A DNA stretch of 48,071 nucleotides. It comes from Paenibacillus sp. FSL H7-0331. Its GTDB lineage: Bacteria > Bacillota > Bacilli > Paenibacillales > NBRC-103111. The notes beneath the pieces are model-generated. The model saw nothing but the letters and a program-made list of their open reading frames with translations. It was not told the origin of the DNA and searched no databases. How positions within the stretch are numbered: position 1 is the first letter of the stretch; every line of letters starts with the position of its first letter. The stretch covers positions 1 to 48,071 of the forward strand of contig NZ_MRTH01000050.1 of the NCBI RefSeq assembly GCF_001956045.1, written 5' to 3'. The position numbers and the translations under genes were made by a program. Below are positions 35,987 to 45,062 of this stretch, one piece after another.

Positions 35987-37819
35987 TTACTGCTGTAATG
36001 TCTTCACAAGCCGTTTGGCCACACCATTAGGCGTCTCAATAGTTTCATATAATTTAATGGTCAATGGATATTCCTGCTGCTCGCTCTTGATGTTGCTGAT
36101 CTGAATCGTCTGCTCGCCGCTGATCAGCATGTCGGTTCCTGTGAACGGTACCGATTGCGAACCGAGTGTCCGACCCAACCCATCAACAAGCTCAATCGTG
36201 AATTTCGGGAAGTTGTCATCGACGACGACATCCTCAACTCGGTCTACAGTCAAATTCATCTTCATCTTATATGAATAGGTTACAGGTAATCCGGCATTGG
36301 TATATGCAGACATCGTCCAATCGTTTAATGTGACATTAAATGGATAGAACGCCATCACGGAGCTATCCACATCATCGATCTGTACAGCGGTTTGGAATCC
36401 GGCAATCGTCGTACTGTAAGGCGCAGAAGTCAGATTGTCCAGCAGCTTGATACCAAGCTGTTCACCCTTCTCCGAGGCTGGAACCATAAACGAATAGCTC
36501 ACTACATAGCTCAGGTTCGGCATCAAATTAGCTGCTGTTGCCGTTTGGCGAGAACCTGCATAGCTGGAGCCGTCGCTGCCTACCAGCTCTGTTTGAAAAG
36601 CGGGAAGTGTAACGGTTTGATCGCTTTTATTTTGCAATCTGAATTTGGCGACTACGCTTTTAAAGCCTGACCCTGTATTCTCATGCATATGAAGCTCCAT
36701 TAAAGAGACCTGCGTGCTGGAATCCAATAAACGGTTCAATGGATCGAAGGCAATCGGAGTGCCTATTGCGTATGCAGGCAGCGTGTTAGGTAAAGCAACA
36801 GCATCTGCCGCCACTTCGATTTTCAAGCGTCCGACATCAAACCCAGGCGTGCTGGACGGTGTTGCCGCAGCGGTACCTGCTGAACCCCCTACTGCTCCTG
36901 CTCCGGCCGTTCCGGTGGAAGCCGCAAAAGTTTCTGTCGTCATCATCAGCAAGCTTTGCAGCTTGATGCCTTTATCTGTCGGGATCAAATATTGAATATA
37001 TTTGCGGTCACCCGCGGCCAGTACAATTGGATTCGCATCAGCTCGTTTACCGGCATAAATTTGATCTCCAGCTTTGCCATCCAAACGGAAGCCAGACACC
37101 GTTTCGCTAGCTGTACCCGGATTTTCAGCCAGCAGAGTTACGACCTGGGTATGCACACCCTTTTCATCCGTCTGCTCGGTTAAACTGGTCGTTGTGAATT
37201 TAATTGGAGATGGAGATTCAGGAACCATAAACGTATCTCCCCACGCTTTTATAAAAGCAGGATCGGTAATATCAGGCTTGGCGGCATTCCACACGGACGT
37301 TATGGGCAGGCTCAACCGAACTGTTTCCTGTTTGGGATACACATATTCATCCACTTCCACAAAAGACATCCCTGTTAACGTAATATCGTCCTGACGGTCT
37401 ACTGTAACCATACCCGTTAGCTCCACATTTTCCATCGCCAGCATCGACTTCGGGTTGGATGCGCTAGGTGTAACCTTATATTCGCTGCCGTCAGAAGCTT
37501 GGACGCGAATTTCATAATCGGGAACCCGCTTCATCTGAGTCGTATTATTATGAAGACGGACAACCGTACCAATACGTGTGCCCTCAGCTGATTTACTGAT
37601 GGACAAGCTTTTTATGCTCGCTTGAATCGAGTCTGTTAACGGATAGGCGGCTGCAGTTGGCGTAAGTACTTGTGTCTGTACCTGTGTTCCTGACTCCTGT
37701 ACAGGTACAGCGTCTGCCAGTGCCAATGAAGGGACAGCTGATATGACTAAAGACATGGACAGCAAGGTGCTGCCGAGCGTAGTTTTCCATTTCGGTGCTG
37801 CAGTTAAGTTCTTTCTCAT
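35987..37819 (-). CDS. Exported protein of unknown function (610 aa)
   Basis: A secreted protein with a clear signal peptide (basic start, hydrophobic core, ALADA near residue 36). The mature part consists of beta-sandwich-like repeats. Each has the pattern of a strand-rich domain with TRIGTVVRLHNNT or KSVVAKFRLQNKSDQTVTLP-type segments, reminiscent of extracellular Ig-like/DUF4352-type modules, and a Gly/Ala/Ser/Thr-rich linker near 300-325. No lipobox, LPXTG, SLH or catalytic motif is seen. The ATG has AGAGGAGG about 10 nt upstream. It follows the RND adaptor gene after a 239-bp gap, so co-regulation with the pump is possible but unproven. I do not recognise the family. Confidence 0.7.
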   Translation of the reverse strand: MRKNLTAAPKWKTTLGSTLLSMSLVISAVPSLALADAVPVQESGTQVQTQVLTPTAAAYPLTDSIQASIKSLSISKSAEGTRIGTVVRLHNNTTQMKRVPDYEIRVQASDGSEYKVTPSASNPKSMLAMENVELTGMVTVDRQDDITLTGMSFVEVDEYVYPKQETVRLSLPITSVWNAAKPDITDPAFIKAWGDTFMVPESPSPIKFTTTSLTEQTDEKGVHTQVVTLLAENPGTASETVSGFRLDGKAGDQIYAGKRADANPIVLAAGDRKYIQYLIPTDKGIKLQSLLMMTTETFAASTGTAGAGAVGGSAGTAAATPSSTPGFDVGRLKIEVAADAVALPNTLPAYAIGTPIAFDPLNRLLDSSTQVSLMELHMHENTGSGFKSVVAKFRLQNKSDQTVTLPAFQTELVGSDGSSYAGSRQTATAANLMPNLSYVVSYSFMVPASEKGEQLGIKLLDNLTSAPYSTTIAGFQTAVQIDDVDSSVMAFYPFNVTLNDWTMSAYTNAGLPVTYSYKMKMNLTVDRVEDVVVDDNFPKFTIELVDGLGRTLGSQSVPFTGTDMLISGEQTIQISNIKSEQQEYPLTIKLYETIETPNGVAKRLVKTLQQ

Positions 37820-38058
37820 GTTTGTATAGCCTCCTCTAAGTTCAAGGACAGAAATCGACGCTGCTGACTTCTATCCTTACTGCTCTGTTCAATCTGATTA
37901 AATCCGTGTTCCGACATATGGGCTTCTGTATGAATATTGACTGGTTAATCCGTATTCCGTTTTTCTACCTTTTCATATCTTCCTCTGTATATTTATCTAT
38001 TTATCTATCTCTATCTTTATCATTCTATAATTGCTTTTATGGATTTCTAACGGTTTGG

Positions 38059-39315
38059 TTACTTGGCAACTTCAACCTTTTGCCCATTTTTCAGTTGATG
38101 CTGACCGGAAACAACTACAGATTCTCCTGCTTTCACACCCTCCAACACCTCCTGATATGCATCCTTGACGCGTCCAAGCTTGACCGCACGTTTCTCTACC
38201 TGATCACCATTCAGTATGAAAACAAAGGCTTCATTACCCTCTCTGACGATGCTCAAGCTTGGAACAGCAAGTCCCTGCTCCTCCTGAGGACTGGTCAATT
38301 GCAGCTGAACACGGCTGCCTGGCTTGATCGAACCATCCGGATTTGCCAAATCCAGTTCAATCGGAAAAGCTTTTGTCGTGCTGTTCATCTGATTGGCAAG
38401 GAACGTCACCTTGGCTGTTTTTTTGTTGGCAGGGTTATCCGCACTATAGAAGGTGAGCTCCTGCTTGTTATTAACCAGCTTGGCTGCTGACTCTGTCAAA
38501 TCGGCTTTGATTTTGAGAGGGTCAAGCTGTTGTACCTGACCAATCTTGGCTGTGCGGGACATATTCATACCTACCTCAGCTGTCAGATCTGTTAAAACAC
38601 CCGTAATCGGCGCCTTGATCTCATAATTGCCGACAGCATTGGCCGCGTCCTCTACACTTAGCCGCGCTGTTGCTACCTGTGATTCCTGAGAAGCAATCGG
38701 GTTGGTTTTATCCAGGGCATCCAGCTTGTTCTGAACAGATTGCACATCCAACCGCGAGTTAGTCACGAGCGTTTCCGCCTGATCCACTTGACGTTTGGTC
38801 ACCGTACCGGCCTCAAAGTCATTGCGAGCTTTGTTATAGTCCTTTTCCACATTACTTAATTGCTCATTAGCCTTGACCAGCGAGCTTTGCAGATCAACCC
38901 GGCTGTTGTTCTGATCTTCAATCGATTTGCGAAGTGATTCCTCCGCACCTTTAAGTGATTGCTCTCCCTTTTGCATTTGCAGGCGGGCATCCCGAGCATC
39001 CAGACGGACAATAACATCACCCTGATTGACGAGTTCACCCTTCTTCTTCAAAACCTCCAGAACCTGTCCGTCGGCTTTGGGGATGACATCAATTTGTACT
39101 GCGGCGCTGACATCCGCGATTTGTTCCTTGGGATCACCCATACTTTGCTGTACAATGGCAGCTACTTTAACTGGTCTGTTCTGCGACTGCACGGCTGCCG
39201 CTGCCTGCGGCTGTGCCGGGCTTGAGCACCCCGCCGCCAATGCGGTGACTACTAGAAGAATGCCGACGGTCCTTGAGCCACTACCGAAGCTTTTCTTTGA
39301 CATGTGATTATTCAT
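38059..39315 (-). CDS. RND efflux adaptor (HlyD/MFP family) lipoprotein
   Basis: A 418-residue membrane-fusion-type adaptor. The signal peptide ends in an LAAGC lipobox, so it is a lipoprotein outside the membrane. Order: barrel-sandwich half (about 50-105), a long alpha-hairpin coiled coil (about 108-200, rich in Gln/Lys/Glu), the second lipoyl half with NYEIKAPITGVLTDLTAEVG, a beta-barrel domain (about 255-340) and a membrane-proximal domain ending in VVSGQHQLKNGQKVEVAK. It starts 14 bp after the permease stop, so the pair is an operon with permease first. In a Gram-positive cell there is no outer-membrane channel, so the adaptor probably guides substrate across or into the wall. Confidence 0.88.
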   Translation of the reverse strand: MNNHMSKKSFGSGSRTVGILLVVTALAAGCSSPAQPQAAAAVQSQNRPVKVAAIVQQSMGDPKEQIADVSAAVQIDVIPKADGQVLEVLKKKGELVNQGDVIVRLDARDARLQMQKGEQSLKGAEESLRKSIEDQNNSRVDLQSSLVKANEQLSNVEKDYNKARNDFEAGTVTKRQVDQAETLVTNSRLDVQSVQNKLDALDKTNPIASQESQVATARLSVEDAANAVGNYEIKAPITGVLTDLTAEVGMNMSRTAKIGQVQQLDPLKIKADLTESAAKLVNNKQELTFYSADNPANKKTAKVTFLANQMNSTTKAFPIELDLANPDGSIKPGSRVQLQLTSPQEEQGLAVPSLSIVREGNEAFVFILNGDQVEKRAVKLGRVKDAYQEVLEGVKAGESVVVSGQHQLKNGQKVEVAK

Positions 39316-39329
39316 ATCCCTTCTCTCCC

Positions 39330-42300
39330 TTACATCTCTATAGTTGTATTAGCTTTTGATTTTGGCTTGCGCTGCCTCCATTGACCCATACGCTTTTTGC
39401 TCGATTCAATTAACTCATAAACGACTGGCACAACAACCAGCGTTAGAATCGTGGATGTCGTCAGACCCCCAATTACAACAACGGCCAAACCTTTTGAAAT
39501 CAATGTGCCTTTTGTCAATCCAAGTGCCAAAGGCATCATTGCCATAATCGTAGCCCCTGCTGTCATAATAATCGGTCTGAACCGAACCATCCCTGCCTCT
39601 ACAAGCGCATGGCGTACAGTGTATCCCTCCTCACGCAGCTGCTGGGCGCGGTCGATAAGCACTATGGCATTGGTAACGACAATACCGATTAACATCATAA
39701 AACCGATCATTGAGGTCACATCGAGCGACTGCCGGGTGATTAACAATCCCAACAACCCGCCAATTGCCGCCAACGGTAGGGAGAACAGAATCGCGAATGG
39801 AGCACCCGCATTACCAAAGGCTAATACCATTACGAGATATACGACAGCGATAGCTACTGCCATAGCTACAAACAATTGTGAGAAGCTCTTATTGATATCG
39901 GCGCTTACTCCCTTAACTTCGCGGGATATGCCATCAGGCAGTGCCACCTTGCCAAGCTCACTAGATATCTTCGTACTGACCGCCGATTTATTGACCGAAT
40001 CTATCTTGGCTGTGATCTTCAGTACTTGCTCCTTACTCTCACGTTGAAGGGACAACGGAGCTTCAACCTCCGTCAGCTTCGCAACCTCATTTAAATAAAT
40101 CGTTGAGTTTTGAGCTGTTTTGAGCGGGATTTTTCCCAGCTTTTCGATTGAATTTTTATCTGCTTTGGATAGCTGTACAGTTGTTGTATAAGTTACATTG
40201 TCGAACTGGATATCTCCAAGCTGGTCCTTCATAATCCAGCTTCTTGCGGTATCACGAACCTGTGAGGTGCTGAGTCCAAAGGTTCTAGCTTTACTTTGGT
40301 CAACTGTAATTTGCACCTGGGTCTTGGAATCACTGAGTGAATCTTCAACCTCGCTCAGCTCCGGATACTCCTCCAGTTTTTGCTTGATTGTGACAGCTGC
40401 TTCTTGTAATAAAAGTTGATTATCACCTTTTAATGAGTACGAGAAATCAGTTGATGAGACACCACCGCCGCCACCAGCCAGCGATTTGGGCGTTACTTCT
40501 GATCCTTTCGGCAGCTCATACAGAATACGTTCCTTGAAATCCTTTTTCACTTCATCGGGATCGGCCTGGGCATTAACCTCCGTATAAATCTCGGCCATAT
40601 TGGCTACCTGATCCTTACCGCCACCGTAGCCTACAAGTGCTTCAACAAACGTAAACAGCGGCTGACCCTTGCTATCCTTGGCTTCCTGCATCATTGCCTC
40701 CAATTCCTTAGAAATCTGATCGGTTCCATTGATCGAGGTTTCATTAGGCAGCTTGACCTGAAAATACATCTGGCGTTCGGAACCGCTGCTTGGTATGAAG
40801 CTGACAGCCAAATTCGGAACAATCGCAGCTATCGATACGACAAACAACAATCCTGAAATAATTAATGTTTTAAAGCGATGGGACAAGCATGCTTTCAAGA
40901 TCTTTTCGTACAGTGTCATGAATCTGCCTTTTTTGTTTTCGTCGTGATGGACAATCTTGTTATTATTAAGCACGAGCAGCTTGGCCATCATCGGGATTAC
41001 TGTCAAGGCTACCAGCAAAGAAGCCAGCATTGCAGTAGCAACCGTGATTGCAAAAGGTCGGAATAGCTCACCCACGATACCACTTACCATCCCGATTGGA
41101 GCAAATACGCCAACTGTTGCAAGCGTTGATGAAGTAATCGCCATCGCTACCTGCTTTGTTGCGAGCTTGATGACCGATTCGTTACGCTCCTGTGCCTTCT
41201 GCAGCGATGCATATATATTCTCGATAACGACAATGCTATCATCGACGACCCGGCCTACCGCAATAAATATGCCTCCGAGCGTCATCGTGTTCAAGGTGAT
41301 CCCGAATTGCGAAATAACGAGCAATGTGATCATAATCGATAAAGGAATCGATACAAGAACAATCAGCGTCATTCTTACATTTCGCAAAAAGATCAAAATC
41401 ATCAAGGAGGCTAATAAAGCTCCTGTTATACCTTCCTTTAACATGCCGCTAATCGATTCCTTAACTTGATCGGCACTGTTATATACCGACTTAAAAGTTA
41501 TATCAGGAATAGACGTTTCCCATTTCTTGATCAACAGGTCGGTCGCATCCGAAAAATCGACTGCGTTCGCATTGCTTGTTTTAAATAAATGAATCCCAAG
41601 TGCAGGCTTATTATCCAGACGTGCAATAAATTCTGAATCGGTCACAGCCTGAACCTTCGCTACCTGCTTCAGCATCAATGTGCTGCCATTGCCTGCGGCG
41701 ATCTCCATATTTTCCAGGTTATACAGACTATCGATGTTACCTGTTACACGAGCTACCTTCGTATTACCGTTAAAATCCACGGTTCCGATGGCACCGTTAG
41801 CCAATGTGTTTTTCAAAGTCGTGCTCACCTGAACGGGAGTTAATCCAAAACTGGTAAGCGCATCGGCGTCGAGCTCAATATCAAGCGACGTTTCTCGCGC
41901 ACCAATCGAATCGATATGATCCATACCAGGTATGGACTCCAAGCCCGGCTTGATTTGATCCTCATAAATTTTATCAAGCTCGGTCTGGCTCATCCCGTTG
42001 TCGGCATAAATGGCCAAGTAGTAGGCCGGAATCGAAGCAAAACCGAAGGTAGAAGCCTTAGGTCTTTCCGCCGTTGCAGGCAGTCTCACTTCCTGAACGA
42101 GACTCTCAATCTCCTGCTTTTTCTTATCGATATCTACACCTTGCTCGAATTGAACGATAACCGTTGAAATATTATCGCTGGAGGTGGATGTTAATGTGTC
42201 CAGGCCTTCAACATTGGAAATCTTATCCTCAATCGGCTTCGTGACCTCCTTCATCACGTCTGTAGGGGATGCCGGATAGGTCGTGGAAACCAATACTACC

Positions 42301-42431
42301 GGAAAAGAGATGTTCGGCATATTTTCAACTTTAATCGTATAAGCCGAATACAGCCCTCCACCTAACAGAATAGCGACTATAATCAAAATCGCCGCCACAT
42401 TTTTCATTGAGAAGCTTGTAAGCTTGTTCAT
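39330..42431 (-). CDS. RND-family efflux permease (SwrC/AcrB-like)
   Basis: A 1033-residue proton-driven exporter of the AcrB/SwrC type with 12 transmembrane helices and two large extracytoplasmic loops. Features: TM1 with MKNVAAILIIVAILLGGGL; pore-domain segments after residue 40 and 570; VGRVVDDSIVVIENIYASLQ in TM4 with the paired Asp of the proton relay; a repeated architecture in the second half (TNAIVLIDRAQQLREEG). Typical substrates are lipopeptides, solvents or drugs; the actual one cannot be told. The gene is preceded by its own promoter region with a direct-repeat site for the linked response regulator, and followed by its adaptor. Confidence 0.93.
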   Translation of the reverse strand: MNKLTSFSMKNVAAILIIVAILLGGGLYSAYTIKVENMPNISFPVVLVSTTYPASPTDVMKEVTKPIEDKISNVEGLDTLTSTSSDNISTVIVQFEQGVDIDKKKQEIESLVQEVRLPATAERPKASTFGFASIPAYYLAIYADNGMSQTELDKIYEDQIKPGLESIPGMDHIDSIGARETSLDIELDADALTSFGLTPVQVSTTLKNTLANGAIGTVDFNGNTKVARVTGNIDSLYNLENMEIAAGNGSTLMLKQVAKVQAVTDSEFIARLDNKPALGIHLFKTSNANAVDFSDATDLLIKKWETSIPDITFKSVYNSADQVKESISGMLKEGITGALLASLMILIFLRNVRMTLIVLVSIPLSIMITLLVISQFGITLNTMTLGGIFIAVGRVVDDSIVVIENIYASLQKAQERNESVIKLATKQVAMAITSSTLATVGVFAPIGMVSGIVGELFRPFAITVATAMLASLLVALTVIPMMAKLLVLNNNKIVHHDENKKGRFMTLYEKILKACLSHRFKTLIISGLLFVVSIAAIVPNLAVSFIPSSGSERQMYFQVKLPNETSINGTDQISKELEAMMQEAKDSKGQPLFTFVEALVGYGGGKDQVANMAEIYTEVNAQADPDEVKKDFKERILYELPKGSEVTPKSLAGGGGGVSSTDFSYSLKGDNQLLLQEAAVTIKQKLEEYPELSEVEDSLSDSKTQVQITVDQSKARTFGLSTSQVRDTARSWIMKDQLGDIQFDNVTYTTTVQLSKADKNSIEKLGKIPLKTAQNSTIYLNEVAKLTEVEAPLSLQRESKEQVLKITAKIDSVNKSAVSTKISSELGKVALPDGISREVKGVSADINKSFSQLFVAMAVAIAVVYLVMVLAFGNAGAPFAILFSLPLAAIGGLLGLLITRQSLDVTSMIGFMMLIGIVVTNAIVLIDRAQQLREEGYTVRHALVEAGMVRFRPIIMTAGATIMAMMPLALGLTKGTLISKGLAVVVIGGLTTSTILTLVVVPVVYELIESSKKRMGQWRQRKPKSKANTTIEM

Positions 42432-42593
42432 GGGTTTCCCTCCTGTGAGTCTTGCATCAGCATGAATGTAAGCTGAGCTTTTTCTGTAGTAAAACTGATT
42501 TCGTTCGCGTTAACAGTGATTTTTCTAACGAAATGTATGACTGACATCAATTAGCGCAAGCTAAGTTAACTAGCAAAACGACTAATTTCGTTG

Positions 42594-42639
42594 TTATCTG
42601 CAGCCAAGCATACATAACCAATATGAACTCAATATGAAC
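42594..42639 (-). promoter_or_regulatory. Candidate RND promoter with OmpR-type direct repeats
   Basis: On the minus strand two copies of GTTCATATTG (plus-strand 42619-42628 and 42630-42639) are repeated with an 11-bp period, as for OmpR-family dimers. The second copy runs into a weak -35 (TTGGTT), then 17 bp, then GATAAC as -10 near plus-strand 42594-42599. The rest of the 42432-42766 gap contains small AACGA/TCGTT and TAGC/GCTA hairpins and no gene. Confidence 0.5.
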
Positions 42640-42666
42640 GGTAGCGCTTTCTTTCTCTACCAAATA

Positions 42667-42696
42667 CAAAAAAACCATGGAGAGCTTGCTCCATGG
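42667..42696 (-). terminator. Terminator of the two-component operon
   Basis: A perfect 8-bp stem CCATGGAG (42675-42682) with CTCCATGG (42689-42696) and a 6-nt loop. On the minus strand it is followed by eight A/T-only bases of T run (plus-strand A run 42667-42674). It lies about 70 bp past the kinase stop, separating the two-component genes from the pump. Confidence 0.8.
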
Positions 42697-42766
42697 CATT
42701 AATCTTTGATATTGCAAAGTATTCATATCCTAAATATTTTAATTAATTACATTTACCGCTATCGAT

Positions 42767-44146
42767 TTAATGCCCGATACTCGCGATTGGCATACTTGGC
42801 AAAGTAACTGAAAATGATGAGCCATTACCTGGCGCACTCTGAATACTGATTTTTCCTCCATGCAGCAGCACTATTTTATTAACAATCGCCAGACCAAGAC
42901 CACTGCCGCTATGCTCGCCTGTCCGTGACTTGTCGGCTTTGTAGAAGCGCTCAAAAATTCGCACCTGATCTTCCTCGGAAACCCCGATCCCTTGATCAGA
43001 GATATTGACTGTGATCTCATTCGTGGTTTGCTTTACCTGGATATGGATCCATCCTCCTTGATGCGAAAATTTAATGCTATTCGTAATTAAATTCGTCCAC
43101 ACCTGATTGAGTAAATCCTCATCGGCACATATTTTGATACTGGGCATATTCAACTCAAATTCGATTCCTTTCGCAGACCATTGTGGCTCGCAAGCAACAA
43201 TCACATGACGAATCTGTTCATCTAAGTCGTAGGTATGCGGCTGATAAGGATGATGCATGGATTCCAACGAAGCCAGCTTTAACAAATTTTCGCTCATACG
43301 CGACAAGCGCTCACTCTCCGATTGGATGATCTCCAGATAGTACAACCGCTCCTCATCCGGCATTTTATTGCTGCGAAGTGCCTTTGAAAATCCGGAAATC
43401 GACGTTAACGGCGTCTGAATCTCATGCGACACGTTGGATACAAAATCCTGCCGCATCTGTTCCAGTTGTTTGAGCTCCAGAGCCATTTCACTAAAGCTTT
43501 GTGCAAGCATACCCAACTCATCTTTACGCTTTCTCAGCTTCCAATCCATATTAAAATCACCCTTGGATATCCGTTTGGTCGCCTCAGTCATCACCCTCAA
43601 CGGTTTAACCACATAACGTGCAGCCACGAAAATGAACAAGCTTCCCATCATCAGCGTAATTAGTAACGAAGTACCAACCACCTTCTGAAGCGCACCTTCC
43701 TTGTTGTGCCTTGAATATTGAAAAAATATCGCATAACGCATCGAATCCATCTGGAAGGGAATGCCCACTAAGATCTGATCGGGAAAACCGGTCTCGCTTC
43801 GGTACAGCTCTCCGCCCCGCACCAGATCGACCACCTGCTCAGCAATATCCACCTTTTCTTTGGGCTCGGTTTCCCCATACACGCTTTTATGTTTGTCATC
43901 GTCATATAAAGTAATATAAAAATCAATTATTCGACTGACACTAGTCAAATATTCATCGGTTTTATCTTTTTGCAGCAAGTTCAACGTATGTACCACGTCC
44001 TTGCCATTTCTCATCATCGTATCCTGGATCTCTTCCCTAACCAGGTTCGTATAAATTAAAGATGACAAAAAAAACGCCGATACCAACCCGAACAGAACAG
44101 CCGCCAAAAAAGTAAGCACCACACGTACATACAACGTTTTAATCAT
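42767..44146 (-). CDS. HAMP sensor histidine kinase
   Basis: A 459-residue membrane kinase. TM1 is about residues 9-31, an extracytoplasmic sensor region about 35-155, TM2 about 157-176 and HAMP about 178-232 (RYVVKPLRVMTEATKRISKGDF). HisKA follows with phospho-acceptor His241 in SNVSHEIQTPLTS. The HATPase_c domain has N-box NLITNSIKFS, G1 DQGIGVSEED and G2 GSGLGLAIV. The first codon overlaps the regulator stop by 4 bp. A strong terminator follows it. By position it senses an envelope stress relieved by the RND pump, which is inference. Confidence 0.95.
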   Translation of the reverse strand: MIKTLYVRVVLTFLAAVLFGLVSAFFLSSLIYTNLVREEIQDTMMRNGKDVVHTLNLLQKDKTDEYLTSVSRIIDFYITLYDDDKHKSVYGETEPKEKVDIAEQVVDLVRGGELYRSETGFPDQILVGIPFQMDSMRYAIFFQYSRHNKEGALQKVVGTSLLITLMMGSLFIFVAARYVVKPLRVMTEATKRISKGDFNMDWKLRKRKDELGMLAQSFSEMALELKQLEQMRQDFVSNVSHEIQTPLTSISGFSKALRSNKMPDEERLYYLEIIQSESERLSRMSENLLKLASLESMHHPYQPHTYDLDEQIRHVIVACEPQWSAKGIEFELNMPSIKICADEDLLNQVWTNLITNSIKFSHQGGWIHIQVKQTTNEITVNISDQGIGVSEEDQVRIFERFYKADKSRTGEHSGSGLGLAIVNKIVLLHGGKISIQSAPGNGSSFSVTLPSMPIASIGH

Positions 44147-44826
44147 GACCTTACCTCAAGCTTGTAGCCCAGCCCGCGAATCGTCACGATACTGAAATTG
44201 TCACCAGCCTCTGGGAAACGCTCCCTGATTCTCTTGATGTGGACATCGACAGTCCGGTCATCCCCTTCGTAATCCATCCCCCAGATTTGTTCGATGAGCT
44301 GATTACGCGTAAAAATTTGATTAGGATGACTAAACAGCTTGAACAGCAGCTCGAATTCCTTTAGCGGCAGTGTGGTTCTTACCCCATTGATAATGATTTC
44401 ATAGCTTTGCCGATTTAATTCAATATCTCCGAACTGTACCTTTTGCGAAGCTACGATACGGTATCTTTTCATCAAGGCCTTAACTCGTACAACCAGCTCC
44501 TCCGGATCGAACGGTTTTACCAAGTAATCATCGGTACCCAGTTGAAATCCTTTTACCTTGTGACCGGTCTCGCCCTTGGCCGTTATCATGAGCAGCGGCA
44601 GATTCGGATATGCTGCGCGCAGCTCGACACACAAATCCCATCCATCCATCTCCGGCATCATAATATCCAGAATAACGAGATCAATTCGGGTCCTCTCCAT
44701 CTCCTGCAAAGCTTCCTTACCATGGCCTGCCTCTACAACATCAAAACCTTCCTGCCGTAAATATACCTTAATTAACTCACGAATATGAATATCGTCATCG
44801 ACGATCAATATAGTGGCCACGAACAT
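44143..44826 (-). CDS. OmpR/PhoB-family response regulator
   Basis: A 227-residue regulator: receiver domain (about 4-120) with the acidic DDD pocket (residues 10-12), phospho-acceptor Asp54 in LVILDIMMPEMDG and Lys in LVKPFDPEE; winged-helix DNA-binding domain (about 130-225) with NQLIEQIWGMDYEGDDRTVDVHIKRIR. The start is ambiguous: the ATG at 44826 has AAAGGA only 4 nt away, while a GTG at 44820 gives the usual MATILIVDDD beginning with about 10 nt spacing. The gene overlaps the kinase gene. Its likely target is the 11-bp-period direct repeat before the RND permease gene. Confidence 0.95.
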   Translation of the reverse strand: MFVATILIVDDDIHIRELIKVYLRQEGFDVVEAGHGKEALQEMERTRIDLVILDIMMPEMDGWDLCVELRAAYPNLPLLMITAKGETGHKVKGFQLGTDDYLVKPFDPEELVVRVKALMKRYRIVASQKVQFGDIELNRQSYEIIINGVRTTLPLKEFELLFKLFSHPNQIFTRNQLIEQIWGMDYEGDDRTVDVHIKRIRERFPEAGDNFSIVTIRGLGYKLEVRS

Positions 44827-44965
44827 TCATTCCTTTCTAACACTTGATTCCCTACTATAATAAGCTGGTTATGCACGATTTTCTATGGAACTGAGAACAC
44901 TAATATAGCATACCATCAATTTGCATACGATACCTAGTCAGACAGCGTCCCTTCCAACTTTTCAC

Positions 44966-45045
44966 TTGAAAATATGATCTTAATTCGGTATAGTAAATAT
45001 GTAAATTATTTTCTTTAATATATAAATATTAAGTAAATTATTTTC
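44966..45045 (+). promoter_or_regulatory. nag operon promoter and two candidate RpiR-type operators
   Basis: A -35 TTGAAA (44966-44971), 17 bp, and -10 TATAGT (44989-44994) lie upstream of the rpiR-type gene. Two identical 13-bp pseudo-palindromes GTAAATTATTTTC sit at 45001-45013 and 45033-45045, 32 bp apart, just downstream of the -10. They resemble the GAAA-N5-TTTC-like operators of RpiR/MurR regulators. Binding there would block transcription. Confidence 0.6.
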
Positions 45046-45062
45046 AAAAAGAAAGGGTCACT

